From the NCBI GenBank assembly GCA_043228905.1, contig JBHGNT010000021.1, forward strand, positions 8,246,001 through 8,310,000: a stretch of 64,000 nt of DNA, read 5' to 3'. Position 1 is the stretch's first letter. Each line of letters opens with the position of its first letter. The position numbers and the translations under genes are program-made. The notes below the pieces were generated by a model, which worked only from the letters and a program-made list of their open reading frames with translations, was not told where the DNA came from and searched no databases. Below are positions 23,501-35,700 of the stretch, one piece after another. The DNA comes from Azolla caroliniana (lineage: Eukaryota; Polypodiophyta).

Positions 23501-23783
23501 CCAGAACTGGAGAACAAAATTCCTTTTTACAAAATATACCGTCGTAATAAACCACAAGAAACAAGTTTTGGTCGGGATGAACTCCCCTTATAAGATGTAA
23601 CTAACAACTTACAACTTTCAATAGGATATTTCAACCTAGACAAAGTTATGTTCCCACGGTCAAGAAGCTCCATAAAACTGTACATAAAAATCCAATCCGA
23701 TTAAAGCATGTGGCTTTATTACTTCTCGAGAATACGAATGAGCTAGAGACTATACATAACCAATCCTCCTGTTCTCTGCAAAA

Positions 23784-26700
23784 CTAGAATTGCTTTAAAT
23801 TGTGTGGGCCATCTGCACTCTGAATCCAGCCCATTTGTAGAAGCAAGTCAAACACAACATCAACTTTGCTTGGATAGCCTTTCAGGAGACGTTGAGCATC
23901 CGACCGTTTAACTTGGCCACCTTTCATACTCTCAAGCATCAATACTTCCTTCATCTTCAGATAGCTTGTGGGAAAAATCTTGTTTTTACAACACAACTTT
24001 TGTTCCTGATATAAACAAAATATCAGAGTTAAGTAGATTTCAGAAAAGAAGACATCACAACACATCAGGATTCAAGGACCATGTAAACACAGTTAATATA
24101 CTGGAAACTCCGAACGTTGAATTTTTCCATCCATTGTATCAAGATAAAGAAAACTATTGAGATAGAGGAAAGAATATGATGTTCTTGGAGTAAGTAGGCA
24201 TCTACCTTAACAGAACGGTGGATGATATTTACTACTTAATCACTGCAAGTAATCAAGGAGTAATATAAAGAGACATCAGAAATTACCGCCGACGATAACA
24301 AATTCGTCCCAGGTAATCCTGTAATATCGAAGGTGTTGAAGTTTGCAATACTAGTAAATGGGTTGATATCACTATCACTTCCCTCTTTGATTAAAGTTTT
24401 GGATGCACGTTGAACACCCTTGCTAGACTGAGGTTGCAAAGAAACATCCTTGGCCCTCTTTGTACTTGGCAATTGCTTTAACTTTTCAGATCTATACTGA
24501 TGTGCTTCAGCCAATGTATGGCACCCCGCTGCTCTACACTCCTGCAGTGTAATAAATCTTAAATTAGTTTAATCAAAATCAGAATGAAATTTTGCACAAC
24601 TCATTAAGAGTTTGTCAGCTTTTTCCCAAGTACCAGTTATTTCTACAACCTTATTGTTATCTTTAACCTTCAAAAAGGAGATGCAGCCACATATATCATT
24701 TTTGTTCATGGAGCCGCACAAAACCTCTACTAGTTCCAAATTATAGAAACTCAATTTAAAGAATCAAATTTAAAGAACTCCATCTATCCTTCGAGATTTG
24801 GCAAACAGCCAATGTTGCAAACTTCCACAACCTCGTTAAAACTTGTTCATCTTGTTAATCAGCCCAACCATAGCAATATTATCATCATCAGATGAACTTA
24901 TGCTATAGTGAAGAAAAATCAGGAGAAGGTTCATAATCAGAAATTTATACAGCTTTGGCAGTGGGAAAAAACAAGCAATGCATAGCAAAGAAAAGACCTT
25001 AATATTCTGCTAAGAAACAAGCAACACATAGCAAACATGATACCTGTAAATCTGATATATACTGTCGAATCTTTTGTTCTGCACATAGTCCTGAAATTAA
25101 TGTTTCATGTTCCTCTGTCGAATGGTAACGCAGGAATACCCGTGCTTGTTGATAAAGCTTCCGTTCTTCCTCAGATCTTTGATTATCTCTATCCTGTTGT
25201 CTTTTCACATCAAGCAATCCCCTCTCTAGGATGAAATCTTTTCTTCTTTTTCTTTCATCCAATCTAAGATTACAAAGTACAATCATAGGATGAAAAAAAT
25301 ATTTTAATAGCTTACAACATTCCAAAAACATAGATTAGGCACAGTAAAACACTAACAAGCACAGTAAAACTCAGTTCAATATATGCATATGAAAGCACAT
25401 TTGTTTTAGCCAGCGGTTGAAATTGTGGGTGCAAAACAGTGAAAAAATGTATATCCAGGATTTTCTGTTTAGTTGACAATGTATGTTTGAAAATTACCTT
25501 AGAGAAACCAGATCTGGCCAATAAATCAATGTAAAATAGAGTCACACAAAAATACTTCTCATCTAGCGTGAAACACAAAATAGAAAATTCAGATAAAAAC
25601 TGGTTTGGATGTACTGCCAATGATATTTCAGTCTGAAAAGTGAGTTTTTTCATCAGAAAATATGCACAAGTACATTTAACCAGGATGCAGTGGCAACTAC
25701 ATTTCAACTTCATGCAGCAAGCAATACACAACTTCACTTTCTATGATATGTATATGCATTGTTTAAGAATGCACTAAAAACATTAGACATTGGTTTGCCC
25801 TGCCTCGCCTTCTGCAGAAAGCATGTATGCATTTGATAATTCCCTATGTCTCAGTAGAGTTTTTGTTCCAGATGGATGTTGGGTAATCCTGTGAAGATAT
25901 TTTACATAAGCCTGTGCATATAAGAGGCTTAAATTCCCTCAACGAAAAATGGACATAATGCACCTCCATCCCAATTCCCAATATATATGCTTGTAAAGAA
26001 GTAAAACAATCTAGAAAAGTATATGCAGCATTCAATAAACCAACCTCGACAAGTATATATGAAGCATTCGGATCTTCAGTTCACGATCAGTCTCTGTGTC
26101 AGTGTCTTTAAACTCCATTTCTGCTAATGGAAGTTCAGCATCATTGTCATACTCTGGATCAAACTCCCTTCTTTTGGGATTGTAACCACTTTGCTCGAGG
26201 TAAGTAGTGCCATCCTTACTGCCTTCATGTATTGGCTTGGGTTTTTTCACACCAATGCTTCTGTTGCTCTGGCCCCCATCTTCAAATAGATTAATGTAAA
26301 TAGCACATTAAAAAAAGTGTGCTTCATTATTGAACTACATAACATCTGCAGGTATGCTCAAAATCTAATCATATATTTAACTAATGTGTATAATTATCTT
26401 ACCATCTGCAGCTAATGCAGGAGTTTCAGATCCTTCCTTATATTGTCCCATCGTTATTGGTTTTTTGTCTATGCCTATTGCTGCTGTCAAAGATTTGCTT
26501 TCAAAAACTTTTTCCTGAACTTTCTCTCCATCTGTTACAGAACCTGAAATAACCGTTCTTCATTAATTGAAACTGAAAAAGAATTCTATTACGTATCTTT
26601 GCTCTTATGACCTATTGGGAAAATTTCCAGGTCTTATGGTCTTTTTGTCACTGAGATGAAATAAATTTTAACAGACAAAATATAGAAAAACAATCAAAAA

Positions 26701-29700
26701 AATCCCAGTCAATATGAACAGTGATTTATAATGCCACTAGTTCTTAAAACTTGACAAATATTTGAAATGGTCTATGGATAAACAACAGCTGAATTTTTCT
26801 TCTTTCAACATTAACTGGATTGTAGCATGTTCTAAAACAAATTTTTTGTCCATGTGACGTGTCTTTTGCAAGCAAGAGCTAACTATCAAATCAAGATGCT
26901 CAATATTCTAATGATTTCGTTTTGTTATCCATTGAATACGGCTGTACATTAGCTGTAAAAGGGACATTGGAATTACCATACGGACTAATTTCTGGTGATT
27001 GTACAAAAGCAGTAAAAGCCAAGAATCATGCATGATGAGCATTTGCATAGAGCACCAAAAATGCCTTCTTGACCCCAACTAAAGAGAATGTGATAATGAA
27101 CCAAGAAGCAAAGAAATTCTACCTTCTTTCTTCTGATTCTCTTAATGAACCAGTGGAAACATCCCACAATTTCTCAGGATGTGAATGAAGTAATGCCAGT
27201 GTCGCCAATGTGCTAAGATTTACACCATTGTATCTAGAACTTTTCTTCATTTTATTTTTAACATTCTTTGAATGCTTCAAGATTCTTCATCTATTTCATA
27301 GCTTTTAGGCATATAGATAGTATCTTATTTTTCCTGATATTTGGCATTCATTGGCATTCCTAATAAATCTGGTTTTAAATTGCACTATGGCATTGTGGAA
27401 GTACCATCACTACAGTGGTGCTGGTGCATCAGTGATTGAATTTGATGGCAAAATTAAACTCAGTAACTATACATGCCATACAAAAGACCGCTGAAAGCTT
27501 AAGCATATATGATTACCTACACTAATACTAGATGGTGACCTTACTTCCCGTGAGACATCCCTCTCCTCCATTCTGCAAATTGATAACAAAATTATAAACT
27601 ACAGCATAAAAGTATAATTTGATTGCATTAATCTGCACAGAAAAATTCCAAAGCCTTTCTGCTGATGTTAGCAATTTTATAGAATAAAATAAAAAACGTG
27701 ATTTAGATACCAATATCAGCAAAAGACATTATGCTGATGGGACCTTCTACACAATCCCATAATTTATTCAGACTGGATGGTCAATTATATTTCCCAGACT
27801 CTTTTCTTGAAGTACATTTAAAGAAATTTTCAGCTACACTCTACGTCACGATATTACTTACCTATGGGCCCTGTTTTGGCCAAACCATATCCAACCATAA
27901 TGCCATGGTTTAACAATTCATCGGCGCTAATATAATTAAACAATTTTGTTTAAATTCAACTATCATTTAACTGTTTAATTTGTTTTCAAATATCATTAAG
28001 AGGTTTGGTTTCAGTTTGGTTTGATTCTCAAACTTGGGTTTATCAGTTCATCAATTTATCTGTTGAGTGGCTCAAGTTTAATGGTTTATCATTTTTTGGT
28101 TTAACTTTCCTTTGTTTCCCCAATGGTTTAATGAATTTAACTGACATGTTCTTTAAATTTAATGGTTTTTTGTTTAATTGTTAATTTGGTTTAGATTTGT
28201 GATTAAATAGTTCAAATTCATTCCGAAAGACCAAGACACACATTCTTACTTGACTCTTGTGGGCGAAACTGATGGCTCCTGCTTTGGGGGCTTCAATGTA
28301 ATCCCTTCTGCAAGTAACAATATCAAGATCTACATCATATACTCCAACAAGATAATGCTTTGAAATCACAAACCGAACAGGAAAAAGCATGGACCTTTTC
28401 TCCCATCCGAGTTTGATTTCGCCACAGCCAAAAGATCTGCCCTTGTTTTCCCGTGAAGATGTGATAGATCCTGCAATCAAAACTCAAAAACAAACACAAA
28501 CCACAAGCTTTGGTGAAACAAAAAATGGCCAAAGTTTCACATACATTTGTGCAAGTTTAAAAAAAATTATCACCAGCCATGCTTCCAGCAATGTACCGGA
28601 AGAGGGGAACAAGGAGAATTCATGTATGCAGAAATGTAATGGTTGTAACATTGAGTTTTCGTCTTTGTAACCACATGTTCTGCAACTTCAGCCCAATTAC
28701 CCAAACCATGTGTTTCTATTGCCTGCACAATCACAATTCGAATATCCGAAATTTTAGTAGCTGAAAATTTTCCCTTTGGAATAAATATTTGTGTCAGTAA
28801 TTTGAAGGCATTATACCTCTAGCAACAGTATTTCCTCATCTGCAGTCCAATCAGGATGGATGAGAGGAAAACACAAGTTCTCCTGGCAAACAGTACTGCA
28901 TTAGCGAAATGAACAAAGAAATCAACTGTACAATGAGATAACAATTCTATAAAAAAGAGAGATAAGAAAAATATCCACTGACGCATAAACAAACATGCAT
29001 GCATATTCTGTACATGTGAGTGTTGATATTCATAAGATCAAAAATAGGTTTTACCCTTCTCTGGAAAGTAGATGAAAATTATGATAAAATAAAACATGAA
29101 CTTCCATACAGAGATAAACTGCAATTTCATTACTTTCTCTTATTAGCACTCACCTTGAAAACAATGACCATAACATAAGTATGCATAGCATATAAGAGAA
29201 CTATGATATGTCAACTCAATTTTATTTTCATAAGCATAAAACACATAATTTGAACTCATTGATAAGTAAGCGTTTCAAATTCAATTCAAAATTTTAAAGA
29301 AGCAGCAAAGAAAAAAGTCATGCAAACATATAAGCAAAGTATCTGTGAAATGTTTAGTGCTATAAACAAGAGGTGTGAATCTTGAGATCACGAATCTCAT
29401 CATGCATAGCTTGAACAAAGAGTGTCACACCCCAAACTTGGATGAGATTACTAGACACACCCATAAGGATGCGAATATGTGTAGACAAGCTTAGAAACCC
29501 TAGGATATGCCAAGAGGATGCCTAGACATTTATGTAACATTGTAGTACAATGCTTCATGGCACACTTTCTTTCTGCTCATTGGATGTTATGGATTTATGA
29601 TCTCCGAAAAGGTTAGGATATCCGGAATCAATGTGATAGGAAAGGTAAGGACATGCCATTAAAGGAAATAATCTATCAAGTTGCTATCACATTTTGCGAT

Positions 29701-32700
29701 ATTGCATAATGGGACAATTCCACAATTATATTCTCAAATGACCTGATAAAGCCCTCTAGATAGCTCAGAGCTCCAAGAAACTTTCACTATTCTAACGCAA
29801 GTCACCTAAGAAATGCCTAAACATGTTTTAAGTTTGAATAAGAAACTTTCAGAAGCCTGATTCAAGACACTTGAAAAACGCAAGCATATGCTATGAGTTA
29901 AAATATTTTACATACATAGCAGAAAAACTGTAAAATATTTTACACGATAAATTTAGGCAAAAGGGCACAACTTACAACAAAATAAAAAACCATTCCAGAT
30001 TTCTTCTTATAACAAGTATCATTATAACATAAAGCAACAAATAACTTACAATCACTCTATATGGATGACTGGCCTTATGAGGAGTGGCCTCTGCACCAAC
30101 AGAGAAGCATTCAAGACAAAGGTCAAAATCACAGCATCTCGCACAACGTATGTGAACAATCCCTGAAATATCTTTATTGCAGTAATTGCAATGATACAAT
30201 GCTTTTTTTGCCTCATGTCCAGCTGCAAAACAGCAGGTTATGTTTTTTAACCTGGAAATAATTACAAGGACAAGCAAATTTTAAGATTTATTGTCATTCT
30301 TAAAAAGTCAGTTATCTACAAACCTGATAAGCCAGTATCTACATTAGGCCCCTGACGCCTTCTTTTTGATCTGGAAAATGAAGCAAATGAGAAGCTGAGC
30401 TCAAAATATTTTAAATATCAGAAAGGGTTTATTCCTTAAAAGTTCAAGCAAAAGTTAACAGTTTCAAACTATACAATTTCATGGCAAACCTATAAATAAT
30501 GATGTACCTGTCTAATTTACATTCATGCAGATATATATACATAAGCATCATACACATAAACATTACATTGCCCAAGCGTGAGTAAATAGAAGTTCACTCA
30601 CTTTCACGCATGACATCAATGGTTTGCAATAAACTACTGCCATCATGACCTAGGGCTCTGTTTTGTTTGGACATTGAAGAGGATTTCTATGGGCATATTC
30701 TTTGGAGTTTTGGGGTTTCATCCCAATACATACTTCTTCACTAGCAAAGTCTAATTTACATTCATGCAGATATATATGCATAAGTATCATACACATAAAC
30801 ATTACATTGCCCAAGAGTGAGTAAATAGAAGTTCACTCACTTTCACGCATGACATCAATGGTTGCAATAAACTATCAATATACATATAACTCTGTTAAAC
30901 AACTTAATCCACACATTTAAACAAAGCTACACAACTAGAAAACACCTATAAGCTAAGCCATACACCTTAATTGCCAATATAATAGGTCCAAGTTCTTGAC
31001 ATAAAGTGATTAAGAATTGGATACTTAGGTGGGAAGGATTGGCCTTTAAGGAACGAGATAGAAAAGATTAACAGATTATGATCCAGCTCTACAATGGGGA
31101 GATCAAGAAGCCTATGAGAAAAAAAGGCTAAAACTGACTTTTATAGTTTTACATCGCACTTATGCCTTTTCACACCAAAGAGACTGCCAAATCCTATCTC
31201 TTGAGCACAAGTTTCCCATACCCAACACATAGTTTTCCTTTCATCTCTTCAGAGCTTCATTTCAAGAATTAGGACTCAACCTAGCAATCAGAAAAAGTTC
31301 AGTCTAAGCCAAACCAAACCTCACAAACAGCGGCTTAACGGCTTAAACAGCGGATTATAGTTTCAACAGTTTCACAAACTGATGGTGGGTGGCAGCACCA
31401 AACCTGTACTCTCTTTCATCTGCAACTCTTTAAATGCCTTCTCCACTTTTCCAAGATATTCCCTCTTATTCCTAGTTTATTGTACCTGTTTGGTAGTATA
31501 AGATTCACTTAACTACCAAACAACCATTTCACCCATGTTCCCCAATTTTGTATAAATAGGTTACACCAGCCTCTTTTGTAAAGACTTTATTTTTGCTGCT
31601 ACTTGCAAACAAGCTCTACTCTTTGGCTGTGTCTCTACTCTTTGCAACCATTTTTGCTACTGCTGTCTATCAACCTTCTCACAGCTTGGTTGTGTCTATT
31701 TTGTTATAACAACTGTTCCACTGTGTTATTAACAGCTTCTCACATGCTATCAGCGCAATGAGGTTTCCATATCCTCAGCCTGATTTTTTTGCCAAAGAGC
31801 ACACAGACCTATCTTCTTTTATCCCACTATCCCACCCTTAAGAGGAGTTTTTTCTTTTCTTTGCAGCCTCCCTCCCAACCCTATTGAGGAGGTTCTCTTA
31901 GCAGCCAGCCACCCTCCCAACCTACAGAGGTTCTTTTTTTCTTTTCCCCTCATCTGAGCCTCGCCTAGAACCTAGGGAAGAGTAGAAAGACCCTGACCAT
32001 CTACTTACAGCAGCTGCAAATTGTCCAGTTGTAGCTCAAGCGGAGGATATCCATGGCCTCACATGCCACCATTGTTTAATCAACCATTCCCCAACTCCCC
32101 AAAGAGTTCTTCTTGGATGGGAACAATTACTTGGATTGGGAACTACAGATAAAGACATTGTTACAGTACCATCATCTATGGAATGTAGTCAATGGTAATG
32201 AGAAGAAACCACCAATAACTTCATCTTCTTCAACCACATCAGTCGTTGGCTCATCTAAAGCTGAGATTGAAGCTTGGCTAGATAAAGATTCTCGTGCTCA
32301 TGCTTTCCTCGTGTTTAATATTAAACCGAGCATCGCTCATCAATTTCAAGATACAAATGAAGAGACAGCCAATGAACTATGGGCAGCCATCAAAAACAGG
32401 CATCATAGAGCTAATCATGCTCAAATGATAGCTATTGAGCACCAACTAGCAAATCTCAAGATTCATGACACTCCGAACATCATGGACCAAATCCAACAAT
32501 TTATTACTCTCCAAAAGAAGCTAGTTTCCTTGGGAAGAAAGTCAACCGAAGTTGAGTTTGTGCATCGTCTAATGATCATGTTGCCTGAATCATTCTCAGC
32601 CTTTTGTGACACAATTTCACTTCTTCCCAACACACCTGACATGAATACATTTCTTGGCATGCTACAAGACAGAGCAACAAGGAAGAAAAGTGCTCAAACT

Positions 32701-35700
32701 TCTAATGAGACGCTTCTCCATGTGAAAAGTAAAGGCAAGAGGAAGCAAAATGGCAACTCCTACAACAAACCCAATCCAAGACCACCAAACAACCCAGCCT
32801 ACAAGGAGCTCACTTGTCATTATTGTGGCTACAAAGGTCACATTCAGCCTGATTGTCAGAAAAAAAGAAAAGGGATAATGCCAAGAAATCTTCTTCTACT
32901 GAAAGTCAACCTACATCAAAATCATACTCAGCCCACTCAGCCAAAGAAACAGTTTCCCTTGGCATTGAGGAACATTCTCCACATTTGGCTGGAACAACTT
33001 CCTCAACCATTGATGAGTGGTTAGTAAACACCGGTGCCACTGCACACATGACATGAAAAATCCATTTTGCATGATGTGGAGCCTAGCTCCTCCCAAATCT
33101 CCATAGGAGATACCTCAAGCACTGAGGCGTTGTGTGTGGGTAATATGTTTCTTAACACTTCTTCAAATGACAAACATGTCGTTTCTTCAAGATGTGCTAC
33201 ATGTGCCTCACATCTCTGCCAACCTACTTTCGGTCTACCAAATCACTAAGCAAGGTTATAAAGTCTACTTTGATAACTTAGTTTTGGAAGTCACTGACAC
33301 CAACAGCCTACAAATTGTAGCTAGTGGCACACAAGAAGGGGGTTTATACCGCCTGAAAAGTTCCCACAGCCCCTTGGAAAAATCCAAATCTCATCTTCGT
33401 CATGTTCTTCAAGGCTGACATGCCATGGTGGCACAAGAAGATCCCACATTGTGGCATGCTAGGTTTGGTCATCTAAACTACAATTCTCTTCAAGAGCTCT
33501 GCTCTTCACAGCTAGTTGTGTGAGAAAAGCTGTTAATAGCAGCAGCGGAACAGTTGTTGGAACATAATAGACACAGCCAAGCTGTGAGAAAGCTGTTAAA
33601 CAGCAGTAGCAAAAATGGTTGCAAAGAGTAGACACAACCATAGAGTAGAGCTTGTTTGTAAGTAGCAACAAAAGTAGAAGTCTTTACAAAAGAGGCTGGT
33701 ATAGCCTATTTATACAAAATTGGGGAAAGTGGGTGAAATGGTTGTTTGTTAGTTAAGTGACTCTTGTATTGCCAAACAGGTACAATAAACTAGGAATAAG
33801 ATGGAATATCTTTGAAAAAGTGGAAGAGAAAAAAGGCATTTAAAGCATTGCAGATTCTAGATAGAGAAGGCATTTAAAGAGTTGCAGGTTCTAGAGAGAG
33901 AAGAATCTAGGAAGAGAGAGAATATAGAACAAAGATAATAAAGATGAAAGAGAGTGCAAGTCTGGAACTGCCAACTCCAACAAGTTGAGGATCTTCCTAT
34001 TTTCATAACTCCCAATACCCCATGTGTTGCTTGTCTTCATGGCACGCAACATTGAGAGCCTTTCCCTCATCAAGCCACTCACCGTGTAACATCTATCTTG
34101 GAGTTAGTGCACATGGATCTTTGTGGTCCCATAAAAACCACTACTCTTGGTGGTGCACACTACTTCATGCTTATCATTGATGATTTCTCCCATAAGGTTT
34201 GGGTTTATTTTCTTGTAGAGAAATCTCCAGCCTTCACCAAATTTCAAGAATGGGTAGCTCTTGTTGAGAACGAGACATCAAAGAAAGTTTGAAAGATCAA
34301 GTCCGACAATGGCGGAGAGTTTATCTCCCAAGCTTTCCGCCACTTCCCAAGTGGCTTCAAGCCACCATTTGTGATTCCCACCTCTTCGATGCTTAACTTC
34401 AGGAGTATACATTTGTTCTTTGACGAACATGAAAAGAACACGTAGATCACAACGGCCTCGGTACTCATGCAACTTTGCCTTACTATGCATTGTTGAAAAG
34501 AGGCACTTGTTCTTCGGGAGTGGAAAGCACCAATGGAAGTTGAACTTAACTCCATTGAGTGGAATTATGCATGCGAGTTGGTCCCTCGGCCTCAACATAG
34601 GCAAGTGATTGGATTGAAATGGATTTACAAGACCAAGTACCATGTTGATGGTACTTTGGATAAGCATAAGGCGCGTCTAGTTGCAAAAGGCTACTCACAA
34701 GTGGAAGGAGTGGACTACGAGGAAAATTTTGCTCCAACAGCAAGGTACACCTCTATTCGATGTTTGAGCTTGCACTTGTTGCTCACAACAAATGGAGCAT
34801 CTTTCAAATGGATGTCAAGTCAACCTTCCTTAATGGTGACTTGAAAGAAGAAGTTTATATAGAACAGCCTTCAGGTTTCAAGATTTCAGAGCAGAAAAAC
34901 ATGGTCTACAAGTTACACAAAGCCTTGTATGGCTTAAAGCAAGCTCCCAAAGCTTGGCATGACAAAATTGATACCTTCTTTCTCTCTCTTAGGTTTCAGT
35001 TCTCTTGGGTTTCAGCATTGTTATGGTGACAGCAATCTCTGTCTTTTCCCAACATAATTTGTTATGCTTGATCATATTATATGTTGATGACCTTCTAATT
35101 ACAGGGTCCCTTGCTTCTAAAATCAAGGAGCCCCGCACTGATCTCAAAACCACATTCGAAATGACTGATTTAGAACTTCTCCATTACTTCATTGGTATGG
35201 AGGTCTATCAATCACATAGTGGTATCTTCCTCAGCCACCATAGGTATCTCAAACAGTTCCTTGAGACCTATAGCATGTCAAATTGCAAGCCACTCTCTTG
35301 TCCACTGGATCAAAACTCAAAGTTATCTCGTGAAAACGATTCTCCCATATTTGAAGATATCATGAAATATAGAAGGTTAATTGGGTCTCTTCTACACTTA
35401 ACTTACACCATGCTTGATTTGTCCTATAGTGTGAGTATTCTCAGCCAATTCTCAAGCGCTCCAAGATAAAGTCATTGGCAAGCAGCTATTCGAGTTCTTA
35501 AGTATTTGGCCAACACACTCGACTATGGTCTCTCTTTTAGAGGCGGCATTGAGCTTGTTGGTTGCGGGGACGCTGATTGGGGAAGTAATATTGATTCTAG
35601 AAGGTCCACATCTGGCTATTGTTTTATGTTAGGTTTTAGTTTGATTTCTTGGAAATCAAAGAAGCAAAACTCAATTTCTACTTCATTGATAGAAGTTGAA

